In this document: piece after piece, positions 31,991 through 40,927 of the stretch
Numbering within the stretch: position 1 is the stretch's first letter
Layout of the letters: every line of letters begins with the position of its first letter
Assembly: GCA_035468985.1 (NCBI GenBank)
Contig: DATISF010000077.1
Location: forward strand, 1-64,000
Reading direction: 5' to 3'
Length of the DNA stretch: 64,000 nucleotides
DNA from: DASVHS01 sp035468985
Lineage (GTDB): Bacteria; Acidobacteriota; Thermoanaerobaculia; Gp7-AA8
Notes under the pieces: model-generated
What the model was told of the DNA's origin: nothing
The model's database searches: none
What the model saw: only the letters and a program-made list of their open reading frames with translations
Translations under genes and position numbers: made by a program

Positions 31991-32539
31991 ATGAATGAGG
32001 ACGAACGGGACCGGATGTGTGTCGAACGCTGCCTGCGCGGTGACAGCCGCGCATTCGAGGAGATTCTCGACCGCTACGAGAAGCCGGTTTACAACGCCAT
32101 CCTCCGCCTGGGCGCCGGCCGTGACGACGCCCGCGACGTCTCCCAGCAGGTCTTCATGAAGGTTTACGAGCGCCTCGACAGCTACGATCCGGCGCACCGC
32201 TTCTTCAGCTGGCTCTATCGGGTCGCGATCAACGAGACGATCAATCACCTGAAATCGAACCGCACCTGGGAGCCGCTGAGCGCGACGTTCGAAGATCAGC
32301 ACCCGGATCCGGAGCAGCAGCTCGAGGCGGCCGAGGAGGAGCGCACGATGCAGAACGCGCTGATGGCGCTCGACCTCAAGTACCGGCTGGCGCTGATCGT
32401 CCGCCACTTCCTCCATCTCTCGTACGAGGAGGCGGCCGACGTGCTGTCGGTTCCCGTCAAGACGGTCAAATCGCGGCTGTTCACCGCGCGTCAGCTTCTC
32501 CGGGAAGTCATTGAGGGGTCACGGCATGCAGCCCGGTGA
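31991..32539 (+). CDS. ECF-type RNA polymerase sigma factor
   Basis: 182 residues. The region 2 signature is FEEILDRYEKPVYNAILRL through DVSQQVFMKVYERL and FFSWLYRVAINETINHLK. Region 4 is MALDLKYRLALIVRHFLHLSYEEAADVLSVPVKTVKSRLFTAR, shown here as its key pieces: YEEAADVL and VKTVKSRLF. A group of RpoE-like ECF factors fits. ATG 32015 is an alternative start that would better suit the upstream promoter-like motif. The next gene, overlapping by 14 bases, has the layout of its anti-sigma factor. Confidence 0.88.
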   Translation: MNEDERDRMCVERCLRGDSRAFEEILDRYEKPVYNAILRLGAGRDDARDVSQQVFMKVYERLDSYDPAHRFFSWLYRVAINETINHLKSNRTWEPLSATFEDQHPDPEQQLEAAEEERTMQNALMALDLKYRLALIVRHFLHLSYEEAADVLSVPVKTVKSRLFTARQLLREVIEGSRHAAR

Positions 32540-33209
32540 CGAAGAAGTCGTCGAGATCGTGAACGCCGCGGTGGATGGCGTCGCAACCCCCGAACAGCAG
32601 GCCGAACTGCAGCGGCTGATGGCCACGTCGCCCGACGTGCGGGAGATGTTCGAGTCGACGCGGGAGATCGCCGAGCGGCTCGAAGCGATGAATGTGGAAC
32701 CGCCGGCCAATTTGCGGTCGTGGAGCGTCGCGCATCTCCGCGCGACGAGGGCGGCCGGGGACGGCCACCGCTCCACCGGACGCCGAACGATTTTCGCCGC
32801 CGCATGGGCCGCGGCGGCCGCGCTCATCCTCGTCTTCCTCATCATCGGCCGCCAGCAGATGACCGACACCGGCGCGACGATGGCGCCCGCCTGGCCGGTC
32901 GTGGAACGCATTGCGTCTCCGGATGCCACGCTCCTCGTCCGCCGGCAGGGCGACATGCTCTCGCTGGAGATTCTTGTCCCACAGCCTGAAACGGTCCGGA
33001 TCGCCTGGGACGCGTCGCAGATGACGTTTGTTGGCGTGTTTGACGAAAAAGACGCATCTTTGGGGAAAGCCTCAGTGGTGTTCTCACTCCGCGACCCGTC
33101 GCAACGGGCCGGAGTGATCGTCCGGCCTCGCGGGGGCGCGAGCGCCGCCGAAGTTGTTGTCTCGGTCGGTCGCAGAGAGGTGCTCAGAGGTGTCGTCAAG
33201 CTGAATTGA
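32526..33209 (+). CDS. Probable membrane anti-sigma factor of the adjacent ECF sigma
   Basis: 227 residues. The N-terminal 60 residues are a helical acidic domain (DEEVVEIVNAAVDGVATPEQQAELQRLM) like zinc-less anti-sigma domains; no HxxxCxxC zinc motif is present. A single membrane helix (IFAAAWAAAAALILVFLII, about 77-98) is followed by a periplasmic beta-rich domain of about 120 residues (SLEILVPQPETVRIAWDAS). The overlap with the sigma gene and single-TM topology match ECF anti-sigma factors. Regulation by periplasmic sensing or proteolysis is inferred. Confidence 0.75.
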   Translation: MQPGDEEVVEIVNAAVDGVATPEQQAELQRLMATSPDVREMFESTREIAERLEAMNVEPPANLRSWSVAHLRATRAAGDGHRSTGRRTIFAAAWAAAAALILVFLIIGRQQMTDTGATMAPAWPVVERIASPDATLLVRRQGDMLSLEILVPQPETVRIAWDASQMTFVGVFDEKDASLGKASVVFSLRDPSQRAGVIVRPRGGASAAEVVVSVGRREVLRGVVKLN

Positions 33210-33212
33210 CGA

Positions 33213-33240
33213 CCAACTTTCCAACGGCTCATTTGTACTT
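33213..33240 (+). promoter_or_regulatory. Candidate ECF-type promoter motif, copy 2 (before the coiled-coil membrane protein)
   Basis: CCAACTTT (33213-33220) and TGTACTT (33234-33240), same spacing as copy 1. Transcription would start near 33246, before the Shine-Dalgarno GGAGG and the ATG at 33262. The gene behind it is therefore a likely target of the ECF factor. Confidence 0.55.
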
Positions 33241-33261
33241 AGGGTATCGACGGAGGTTTGC

Positions 33262-34302
33262 ATGAGTGCTGACAAAAGGAAAACGATCCTCATTGGTTTC
33301 GCCGGTCTGGCAGTGGTCCTCGTAGCCATCATCGCCATCGTGTCGCCTTCATTCCGGAGCGAAGACGCCACGGGCGCAATCGGCGCGGTCCAGAAACACC
33401 GCGCTCCTCAGATCACGAAGCAAGACGTTGTCCTCGGCAACGAGAAGGTGAAGCAGGAGCAGAAAATCCTCTATGCCGATTACCTGACCGATGCCGCAGC
33501 GCTGAAGAGCTTCAGCAATGGGCTGAGCGCTCGCGACAACGCCGTGCAGGCGCGGATCGAATCCGCGAAGCAGGACGTCGAATCGCGCTTCCGCAATGAC
33601 TTCGAGGTGGCCCTCGGCGTGGCCAAGCAGCTCGGCGAAACCGAAGCCGCCTCGCTCGGGACCAAGCAACAGGCCGCTTTCGCCGAGATCAACGAGCTCG
33701 GCGTGAAGGCGCAGCAGGCTCGTCTCAGCGATCGAGAGATGGCCGATCTCGCGATGAGGTTGAATGCGGTCACGAACACCCTCGGCGTCGCCCGCTATAT
33801 GCGCGTTGAGGTCACCAGCAGTCTCCAGAGCGTCGATGCGCTCCAGGCCACGCTGAAGCAGATCGAGCAGGCGGATCTTGCCTCGACCCTGCGTGCCGAG
33901 GCCGATTACGCGCTGGCGATGGCCAAACAAGCGCAGATCCTCGCCAGCACCGACGAGGTGCAGGCGCTTGGAACGCGTCTGAACGATGAAGCGTTGGCGC
34001 TCGAGAGCGCTGCGCAGGCGAACATGCAGTCGGCCCTGCAATCGGAGAGCGAAGAGATCGCGGCCCTCGGCAAGATGGCCCAGGCAATCAACGCGCTCGG
34101 CGCGCGGCAGAACGCTCAGGATCTCGGCGTCCTCACACGTGACCTCCAGGGTCACGCCGCCGAGGCGGAGGCGAACCTGGGGGCGATGGCGCGGGATCGG
34201 GCGCAGTACGCGGCGGTCCTGTCCGATTCCGACGCGTTCTCGACACAGGCTCACGCTCTGATCAACGAAGCAGCGAGTCTCGGGAGCAGGTTCCAGAAGT
34301 GA
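33262..34302 (+). CDS. Single-pass membrane protein with long Ala/Gln-rich coiled coil
   Basis: 346 residues. One N-terminal helix (ILIGFAGLAVVLVAIIAIV, about 9-29), then nearly 300 residues of predicted alpha-helical coiled coil rich in Ala, Gln, Glu and Leu (for example QLGETEAASLGTKQQAAFAE). There are no Cys residues and no catalytic motifs. It probably spans the periplasm as a rod or tether. Its own promoter-like motif matches that of the sigma gene, suggesting control by the ECF factor. Its end overlaps a palindromic repeat and a possible GTG of the next gene. Confidence 0.72.
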   Translation: MSADKRKTILIGFAGLAVVLVAIIAIVSPSFRSEDATGAIGAVQKHRAPQITKQDVVLGNEKVKQEQKILYADYLTDAAALKSFSNGLSARDNAVQARIESAKQDVESRFRNDFEVALGVAKQLGETEAASLGTKQQAAFAEINELGVKAQQARLSDREMADLAMRLNAVTNTLGVARYMRVEVTSSLQSVDALQATLKQIEQADLASTLRAEADYALAMAKQAQILASTDEVQALGTRLNDEALALESAAQANMQSALQSESEEIAALGKMAQAINALGARQNAQDLGVLTRDLQGHAAEAEANLGAMARDRAQYAAVLSDSDAFSTQAHALINEAASLGSRFQK

Positions 34303-34363
34303 CCCCTCACCCTGCCCTCTCCCCGCCGTGCGGGGAGAGGGTGGTCGAAGGCCGGGTGAGGGG
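34303..34363. repeat. Nested palindromic element at the 5' end of the gluzincin gene
   Basis: Outer arms CCCCTCACCC (34303-34312) and GGGTGAGGGG (34354-34363). Inner perfect arms CCCTCTCCCCGC (34315-34326) and GCGGGGAGAGGG (34330-34341) with loop CGT. It begins right after the stop codon of the coiled-coil gene and reaches into the next coding region, containing its GTG start. Confidence 0.85.
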
Positions 34364-37292
34364 CATCCTCCTCGGCCTTCTGTTCCTCATCTCGGCCGCC
34401 GCCGGAGCACAGGAGCTCCGCACACGCCAGACGCGCGATCTCGATCTCGTCTACTACGACAAAGCGCACGAATACCTCACCTACCATCTCGCCCGCTCCT
34501 TCGAAAACTCACTCGCCTTCGACAAGAAGCTCTTCGACTACACGCCGTCCGAGCCGGTCGTCATCCTGATGCAGGACTTCGGCGACTACGGGCACGGCGG
34601 AACGTCGACCGTCCCGTGGAACTACATCAGCATCGGCATCGAGCCGTTCGACTACGTCTACGAGACGATGCCGTCGAACGAGCGCATGAACTGGCTCATG
34701 CATCACGAGCTGATTCACGTCGTGGCGACGGACAAAGGCGCGGGGAGTGATCTTCTCTTCCGCCGGCTGTTCCACGGCAAGGTCGCACCGATCAAAGAGC
34801 AGCCGCTGTCGATGCTGTACAGCTACATGACCAGTCCGCGCTGGTATTCGCCGCGCTGGTATCACGAAGGCATCGCCGTCTTTCTGGAGACCTGGATGGC
34901 CGGCGGCGTCGGCCGCGTCCTCGGCGGATACGACGAGATGGTCTTCCGCACGATGGTGCTGGAGAACAGCTACTTCTACGACGTCGTCGGACTGGAATCG
35001 GAAGGGACGACGATCGACTTCCAGGTCGGCCAGAACTCGTACCTGTACGGCACGCGCTTCATGACTTACCTCGCCGCGCAGTACGGACCGGAGAAGCTCA
35101 TCGCCTGGTTCAACCGCTCGGAAGGAAGCCGCCGCTACTTCAAATCGCAGTTCGAGAACGTCTACGGAGTGCCGCTCGACGAGGAATGGCAGAAGTGGAT
35201 CGCCAGCGAGCACGACTGGCAGAAGAAAAATCTCGAGCGGATTCGCAAGTACGATGTGACGGCCGAAAAGCCGATCACCAACGCCACGCTCGGATCGGTC
35301 TCACGCAGCTATTTCGACCGCGAGCACAACGTGATCTACGCAGCCATCAACCGCCCTGCGCGCGTTCCGCAGATCGTGTCCATCGACGCCGGTACCGGAA
35401 CGATCACGCCGCTGGCCGAAGTCGACGGGCCGGCGCTCTATTTCGTGACCTCGCTCGCCTACGACGCGAAGGACCACAAGCTCTTCTTCACGACCAACAA
35501 CAGCCGGGGCTGGCGCGATCTCGACGAGGTCGATCTCTCCACCGGCCGCCATACCAAGCTGCTGAAGAACTTCCGCACCGGCGACATCGTCGTCAATCCG
35601 ACCGATCAGTCGATCTGGGGAATCCAGCACCACAACGGCTTCTCGTCCATCGTTCGCATTCCGAAGCCTTACGCTGCCTGGGAGAACCTCCTCACGCTCG
35701 AGTACGGGCGCGATCTGTTCGACATCGACGTCTCGCCTGACGGAAACACGCTCACCGCGTCGATGATCGAGATCTCCGGCGACCAGCAGCTCATCGCCGC
35801 GGACATCGACTCGCTTCGAAAACGCACCCCCGCTGAAGCCGCGGCTCCATTCCGCGCGCTGCACACATTCGAGAACAACGGTCCCGAGAACTTCGTCTTC
35901 TCGCCCGACGGCCGCTATCTGTTCGGCACGTCGTACTACACCGGCGTCTCGAACGTCTTCCGCTACGACATGCAGGCGCAGAAGATGGAGGCGCTCACCA
36001 ACACGGAGGCGGGACTCTTCCGGCCGATCCCGATCTCATCGGACGAGATGATCGCGTATCGCTACACGACGAAGGGGTTCTCGCCGGTGCGCATCGCCGT
36101 CCATCCACGGGAAGACATCAGCGCCATCAACTACCTCGGCCAGGAGGTCGTCGAGCGCTTTCCCGTGGTGAAGACCTGGAACGCCGGATCGCCGGCGCGC
36201 GTGAACCTCGATGAAGTGACGACGTACGCCGGGCCGTACCGGCCTGTCGCGCAGACACGTCTCGGCGCCGTCTATCCGGTGCTGGAGGGATACAAGGACA
36301 CGGTCGCGGCGGGTGCGCGCCTCAATTTCTCAGACCCGCTTGGATTGAACTCCATGGAGCTCACGGCCGCGGTCTCCCCGCGATCGCATGGCAACGAACG
36401 GGCGCACATCAAGTTCGGTCTCGACCATGCGCCGTGGAAACTGCGTCTCAACTACAACGCCACGGATTTCTACGATCTCTTCGGTCCGACCAAGACGAGC
36501 CGCAAAGGACACTCGGCGTCGCTCTCCTATCACCACTTTCTCGTCTACGAACGGCCCAGGACGTTCGAGTACACGATCTCCGGCGCGTACTACGGGGGCC
36601 TCGACACGCTGCCCGACTATCAAAACATCGCCGCGCCGTTCCGCGAATACTCGACGCTTCGGGGAGAGCTCGCCTACAAGGACCTGCGGCGGACGATCGG
36701 CGCGGTCGACGTCGAGCGCGGCCATCAATGGACCCTGGGCGCCAGCGCAAGCTCGGTGAAATCCGACTTCTTCCCCGGCATTCATGCGACCTTCGACCAC
36801 GGCTTCCTGCTGCCGCTCGAGCACTCGTCGATCTGGCTGCGCGGCGCGGCCGGCAAATCGTGGGGCGACCGCACGAACGTGTTCTCGAACTACTTCTTCG
36901 GCGGCTTCGGAAACAACTGGATCGACTGGCAGGACGTTAGCCGCTACCGCCAGTACGACAGCTTCCCCGGTCTCGATCTGAACGAGATCGGCGGCAACGA
37001 TTTCACGAAAGAATCGATCGAATGGACTCTGCCGCCGGTGCGCTTCCGGCGGGTCGGCGTCCCGTCGCTCTACGCGAACTGGGCGCGCCTGGCGCTGTTC
37101 TCCTCGGCGCTGCAGACAAATGTCACGCGGAGCGAGCTCCGGCGGCGCGTCTCGGATGTCGGCGCGCAGGTCGACCTGTCGCTCGTTCTCTTCTCGAACC
37201 TGGAGTCGACGTTTTCGGTCGGCGTGGCACACGCGCGCGAGGGAAGCCGGCGATCGAATGAGATGATGGTGTCGCTCAAACTCTTGCGATGA
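34356..37292 (+). CDS. Large exported gluzincin / beta-propeller / beta-barrel protein
   Basis: About 978 residues from GTG 34356; GTG 34299 would add 19 residues made of repeat sequence. The signal peptide is RGILLGLLFLISAAAGAQ. It is followed by a peptidase MA-like domain with HHELIHVV (HExxH) and a downstream WYHEGIAVFLETW carrying the third ligand. The middle 350 residues contain TolB/WD40-like propeller blades (VSPDGNTLTASMIEISGD, FSPDGRYLFGTSYYTGV). The last 300 residues are beta strands with alternating hydrophobics and end in LKLLR, like an outer-membrane barrel. It is probably a surface or outer-membrane protease. Its stop overlaps the PrsW gene start (ATGA). Confidence 0.8.
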   Translation: MRGILLGLLFLISAAAGAQELRTRQTRDLDLVYYDKAHEYLTYHLARSFENSLAFDKKLFDYTPSEPVVILMQDFGDYGHGGTSTVPWNYISIGIEPFDYVYETMPSNERMNWLMHHELIHVVATDKGAGSDLLFRRLFHGKVAPIKEQPLSMLYSYMTSPRWYSPRWYHEGIAVFLETWMAGGVGRVLGGYDEMVFRTMVLENSYFYDVVGLESEGTTIDFQVGQNSYLYGTRFMTYLAAQYGPEKLIAWFNRSEGSRRYFKSQFENVYGVPLDEEWQKWIASEHDWQKKNLERIRKYDVTAEKPITNATLGSVSRSYFDREHNVIYAAINRPARVPQIVSIDAGTGTITPLAEVDGPALYFVTSLAYDAKDHKLFFTTNNSRGWRDLDEVDLSTGRHTKLLKNFRTGDIVVNPTDQSIWGIQHHNGFSSIVRIPKPYAAWENLLTLEYGRDLFDIDVSPDGNTLTASMIEISGDQQLIAADIDSLRKRTPAEAAAPFRALHTFENNGPENFVFSPDGRYLFGTSYYTGVSNVFRYDMQAQKMEALTNTEAGLFRPIPISSDEMIAYRYTTKGFSPVRIAVHPREDISAINYLGQEVVERFPVVKTWNAGSPARVNLDEVTTYAGPYRPVAQTRLGAVYPVLEGYKDTVAAGARLNFSDPLGLNSMELTAAVSPRSHGNERAHIKFGLDHAPWKLRLNYNATDFYDLFGPTKTSRKGHSASLSYHHFLVYERPRTFEYTISGAYYGGLDTLPDYQNIAAPFREYSTLRGELAYKDLRRTIGAVDVERGHQWTLGASASSVKSDFFPGIHATFDHGFLLPLEHSSIWLRGAAGKSWGDRTNVFSNYFFGGFGNNWIDWQDVSRYRQYDSFPGLDLNEIGGNDFTKESIEWTLPPVRFRRVGVPSLYANWARLALFSSALQTNVTRSELRRRVSDVGAQVDLSLVLFSNLESTFSVGVAHAREGSRRSNEMMVSLKLLR

Positions 37293-38296
37293 CCGTTGTT
37301 CGCGTCCTTTTCGCGTTTCTTCCGGTCTGCCTCTTCCTCGGCAGCCTGCTGTACATCGACAGCTACAAACTCGTCTCGCTGAAGAATCTCCTTCGCGTGA
37401 TCGTCTACGGAGGAGTCGCCGCGCTGGCGAGCTACGTCCTCAATCGCCAGGTTCTGCGGGGAACGTTCGTCGACCACAACACGCTGACCCGCCTCGTCGC
37501 GCCGGCGATCGAGGAACTGCTGAAACTCCTGCCCGTGGCCATCCTCTTGTACACGCGGCGCATCGGATTCGTGATCGACGCCGCCATCTGCGGCTTCGCC
37601 GCCGGCGCCGGATTCGCGCTCATCGAGAACCTCTATTACATGACCATGCTGCCTGACCGTTCGGTTGCATTCTGGATCGTGCGCGGGTTCGGCACCGCGG
37701 TGATGCATGGAGGCACGACCGCGATCGCGGCGATGATCACGAAGGTTTTCTTTCAGCGCCGCGAACGGGAATCGGTCGCCCTGATCGTGCCGGGATTCAT
37801 CGTGGCCTTCGCGATCCACTCGGTCTTCAATCAATTCATCCTCTCGCCGCTGGCCTCGGCGCTGGCGGTGACGATCGTCCTCCCGCCGCTGCTCGTGCTG
37901 GTCTTCGAGCAGAGCGAACGCTATCTGCAGGGGTGGATCGGCAGCGGCTTCGATCTCGACGCCGAGCTCCTGAAAGCGATCCGATCCGGCGATTTCGTGT
38001 CGTCGCGGCCGGGACGCTACCTGCAGTCGTTACGCGAACACTTCGACGGCCCGGCAGTGGCCGACATGCTCTGCTATCTGCAGCTCATCGCCGAGCTCTC
38101 GCTGCGCGCGAAAGGCGTCCTGATGCTTCGCGAAAACGGACTGCCCGTGGCGCGCGACGAAGAAAGCCGTCAGAAGCTGACCGAGCTCGCGTATCTGAAA
38201 GCGAGCATCGGGAAGACGGGACAGTTGGCGTTAGCGCCGATCCTCGGGCGATCGTCGCATGACCTCTGGCAGTTGAGGTTGTTGGAGGAGCTGTAG
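37289..38296 (+). CDS. PrsW-family intramembrane metalloprotease
   Basis: 335 residues. About eight helices in the first 210 residues carry the four PrsW motifs: EExxK in APAIEELLKLLP (Glu75, Glu76, Lys79), GAGFALIENLYY (Glu113), AVMHGGTTA (His140) and FAIHSVFNQF (His177, Asn181). The C-terminal 120 residues are a soluble helical domain. PrsW cleaves membrane anti-sigma factors in Bacillus; a membrane anti-sigma candidate lies 4 kb upstream, a possible but unproven substrate. Coupled by ATGA to the gluzincin gene. Confidence 0.87.
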   Translation: MTVVRVLFAFLPVCLFLGSLLYIDSYKLVSLKNLLRVIVYGGVAALASYVLNRQVLRGTFVDHNTLTRLVAPAIEELLKLLPVAILLYTRRIGFVIDAAICGFAAGAGFALIENLYYMTMLPDRSVAFWIVRGFGTAVMHGGTTAIAAMITKVFFQRRERESVALIVPGFIVAFAIHSVFNQFILSPLASALAVTIVLPPLLVLVFEQSERYLQGWIGSGFDLDAELLKAIRSGDFVSSRPGRYLQSLREHFDGPAVADMLCYLQLIAELSLRAKGVLMLRENGLPVARDEESRQKLTELAYLKASIGKTGQLALAPILGRSSHDLWQLRLLEEL

Positions 38297-38307
38297 GACT
38301 GGGGGAC

Positions 38308-38379
38308 GCGAGGACTCGGAGAGTGGCAGTGCATCTCCGCCAGAAACCCACTTCGTGTCCTCGCCTCTCCGAGTCCTCG
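38308..38379. terminator. Long inverted repeat between convergent genes
   Basis: CGAGGACTCGGAGAG (38308-38322) and its exact inverse CTCTCCGAGTCCTCG (38365-38379), 42 bases apart, with a GTGTCCTCG partial copy in between. It is placed to end both converging transcripts, though no T-run follows; it may also be another mobile palindrome. Confidence 0.55.
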
Positions 38380-38386
38380 CCTCCCG

Positions 38387-40900
38387 TCACTTCACCGTAA
38401 ATCCCCACTCCGCAAACGGCTGCGCCGGATTGCCGGCGCGATCTTCGGCCTCGAGGTGCACGCGGTGGTTGCCCGGATCAAGGGGCTTGACGGGCGTGTA
38501 GCGGGCGCGACCAGAGGTGACTTCGAACGTGGCCGGGATCTGGACGCCGTCGACGAGCAGGCGGATCGACGACGGTTCGACGCCGCTTTCATCCTTCACG
38601 CTCGCGCCGATTTCCGGCTTGCCGTTCTCGATCACGGCACCCGGCGAGGGGACGAGGTTCGTGATGAGCGGTCCGGTGTTGTCCTCCGGAGCATCGAGGT
38701 AGACGGCGCGCAGATCATCGAGGTAGATCGACGAGGCGTTGTCGCATCGGTCGTTCGACTCGACGATGTAGATGCGCTCCCACTTCAGCGGCGGGACCGC
38801 ATCGCGCGGCACCAGAAAGTCGATGTATTTCCAGCCGATCCAGTCGATCCCGCCGTGACGGCGCGTGCACGAGGTGAGCAGCGGACCGGGAGTCGACGTG
38901 AAGTTGACGATTTTCAGCGCGCCGGTGCGGTCGCGATAGTTCCCGCGCAGATCATGGCGGCTGCCGTCGCCCCACACCCAGACCCCGATGCGCAGCGGCC
39001 GGCTCTCGATGGGTCTCGCCGGCTCCCATTTCACGCCCGCCGCGGAGATGCCCGTCTGATTGCGCATGTCGTAGGTCAGACGGAGCGATGAGGTGCCCCG
39101 ACGAACCGGATCGCCGCGGACGGCGCGAGAGAGATTCGCCGCCGCGTGGGTCGCGGAAATCTTCTTGTCATTGGCATCTTCGAAATCGTCGACGATGACC
39201 GGCGGCTTCCCGATCTCGACGCGTGCACTGGCGGTCGTCACGCCCACCGCCGCCGCGACCACCCCCCGCCCGCCCGACGACGCTTTCAACTGACCGCCAG
39301 TCATTTTTCCGAGGACCGGTGAGGCACGCCATTCGGCGGCCGCGGGATCAATGGCCACCGAACGTCCCTGCGCGTCGTGGCCGGTCAGCGTGAACGACTG
39401 CGTGGCGCCACTCATCACGATCACGGGATCGGGTGCGATTTCGAGCGAGGCCAGCGTCGGGACGACACTCACGCCCGTCGATCCGGTGGCCTGGTCGACA
39501 AACGCCTTCACCATCCCGTCGCCCTGACCGCCGGCGATGAAGCGGCCGTAGACGTCGATGCTGCCGACCGTCGACTCCCATCGCGGGGCGTGCGGAAGGC
39601 GCACCGGGTTGTACGACGCATCTTCGCCGAGCGCGGTGTAGTCGATGTGACTGCCCGAGAGGACGGTTGCCGTTTCCGGCCTGATCGCCAGCATCGCCAG
39701 CGGTCCGGTGGGCGCCGTGCTGTACAGAACGAGACTGTTGCCGACGGCGCGCTCGAAACCGTCGGAGCCGCGATTGACCATCGTCAGGCCGTCGGTTCCC
39801 GGCAGCCGCACGCCGAGAGTCGTCGATCCGCCGCTATCGAGGCTGATGCCGTTGACGACGCCCTGGCTGACCATCAGCTCGGCGAGCTCATCGAGTGTCA
39901 CGCCCATGCTGTAGCCGGGCTGGCGGCCGTCAATGGCAAACAGGAGCACTTCGCCTTTCGCGGTGATGCCGACGCCGCTGCGCGGGTGCGTGACGTCGGC
40001 GTAGCCGTGCGAGTACGGATCGATCGCGGCCGCTCCAGCGCGCACGAGCATTGTCGGACCGGAGACCGCCTGAATGACGGTGTCCCATCCCTGCGTCGTC
40101 GAAAACGTGATCGCCAACCGCGCGCCATCCGGCAGGAGGTCGAGAAACTTCGCACCGGTGCCGGCACCGGAGAGGACGACATCCGCCGCTCCGAGCGGCA
40201 TGGATCCGCCGTGGGTCCGCACGCGCCTCACGATTCCGTCGAATGATCCGTGCGTCGGCAGCGGCAGCGACACGTTGCCGAGGAGGACCTCGGTGCCGGA
40301 GTCGTCGGTGCCGGTGTTGTCGCCGAATCGATTCGTGTAGAGCACGAGCTCGCCCGCTCCCTCGCCCAGCGTGCGTGCCTGATTGACGCGCGCGATCGGC
40401 GCACAGACACCATCCGGCCGGCAGACGCTTCCGGTGATCCCTGCCGGCTCGATGAGCACCTTCCGGTCGGCGGTGACTCCGAACGAGGGGCGCGGCTTCG
40501 GGCCGTAGGCGATCAGCTCGCCGTCCTGGATGTGGATTCCGAACGGAGCCTGGTTGGGATCGAAGAAATCGCCGTTGATGGCGGCGACCGCGCGATGACC
40601 TTCGCGATTCTTCCGATTGGCCTGCTGCGTCGTCGGCTCGAGCCCGACGATCCGGTCATTGGAGATCGACGCTTCGATGCGGAGGACCGGCTGCGACAGA
40701 TCTGCCCGCGCGATGTACACGGCCTGCCTGCCGGCGGTGGTCGTGGTCATCGTGCCGCGCTCGTGCACGACGCCCGGCGCCACGGTCATCGTTGCGACCG
40801 GACGATAAGGCGCTGACACGGCGGCGGCGACAATCGCAGCCTGCGCCAGCAAACCCGCGATCAGCAGCGGTCGCACCCAGCCCATGCGAGGTGACATCAT
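38387..40900 (-). CDS. Exported phosphodiester glycosidase (NAGPA) family protein with Ig-like domains
   Basis: 837 residues. The N-terminal hydrophobic segment (PLLIAGLLAQAAIVAAAV) is a signal or anchor. The NAGPA domain spans about 45-400 with HRAVAAINGDFFDPNQAPFGI, the GVGITAKGEVLLFAIDGRQPG core and the catalytic-region motif VNGISLDSGGSTTLGVR. Behind it come Ig-like/cadherin-like modules (LAMLAIRPETATVLSGSHID; VTSGRARYTPVKPLDPGNH), and a jelly-roll-like segment near 600-720. The family hydrolyses glycan phosphodiesters in cell-wall or exopolysaccharide turnover. Substrate unknown. Confidence 0.85.
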   Translation of the reverse strand: MMSPRMGWVRPLLIAGLLAQAAIVAAAVSAPYRPVATMTVAPGVVHERGTMTTTTAGRQAVYIARADLSQPVLRIEASISNDRIVGLEPTTQQANRKNREGHRAVAAINGDFFDPNQAPFGIHIQDGELIAYGPKPRPSFGVTADRKVLIEPAGITGSVCRPDGVCAPIARVNQARTLGEGAGELVLYTNRFGDNTGTDDSGTEVLLGNVSLPLPTHGSFDGIVRRVRTHGGSMPLGAADVVLSGAGTGAKFLDLLPDGARLAITFSTTQGWDTVIQAVSGPTMLVRAGAAAIDPYSHGYADVTHPRSGVGITAKGEVLLFAIDGRQPGYSMGVTLDELAELMVSQGVVNGISLDSGGSTTLGVRLPGTDGLTMVNRGSDGFERAVGNSLVLYSTAPTGPLAMLAIRPETATVLSGSHIDYTALGEDASYNPVRLPHAPRWESTVGSIDVYGRFIAGGQGDGMVKAFVDQATGSTGVSVVPTLASLEIAPDPVIVMSGATQSFTLTGHDAQGRSVAIDPAAAEWRASPVLGKMTGGQLKASSGGRGVVAAAVGVTTASARVEIGKPPVIVDDFEDANDKKISATHAAANLSRAVRGDPVRRGTSSLRLTYDMRNQTGISAAGVKWEPARPIESRPLRIGVWVWGDGSRHDLRGNYRDRTGALKIVNFTSTPGPLLTSCTRRHGGIDWIGWKYIDFLVPRDAVPPLKWERIYIVESNDRCDNASSIYLDDLRAVYLDAPEDNTGPLITNLVPSPGAVIENGKPEIGASVKDESGVEPSSIRLLVDGVQIPATFEVTSGRARYTPVKPLDPGNHRVHLEAEDRAGNPAQPFAEWGFTVK

Positions 40901-40927
40901 GCCGCAGTTCGGTGCGGCAGTGTTCCG

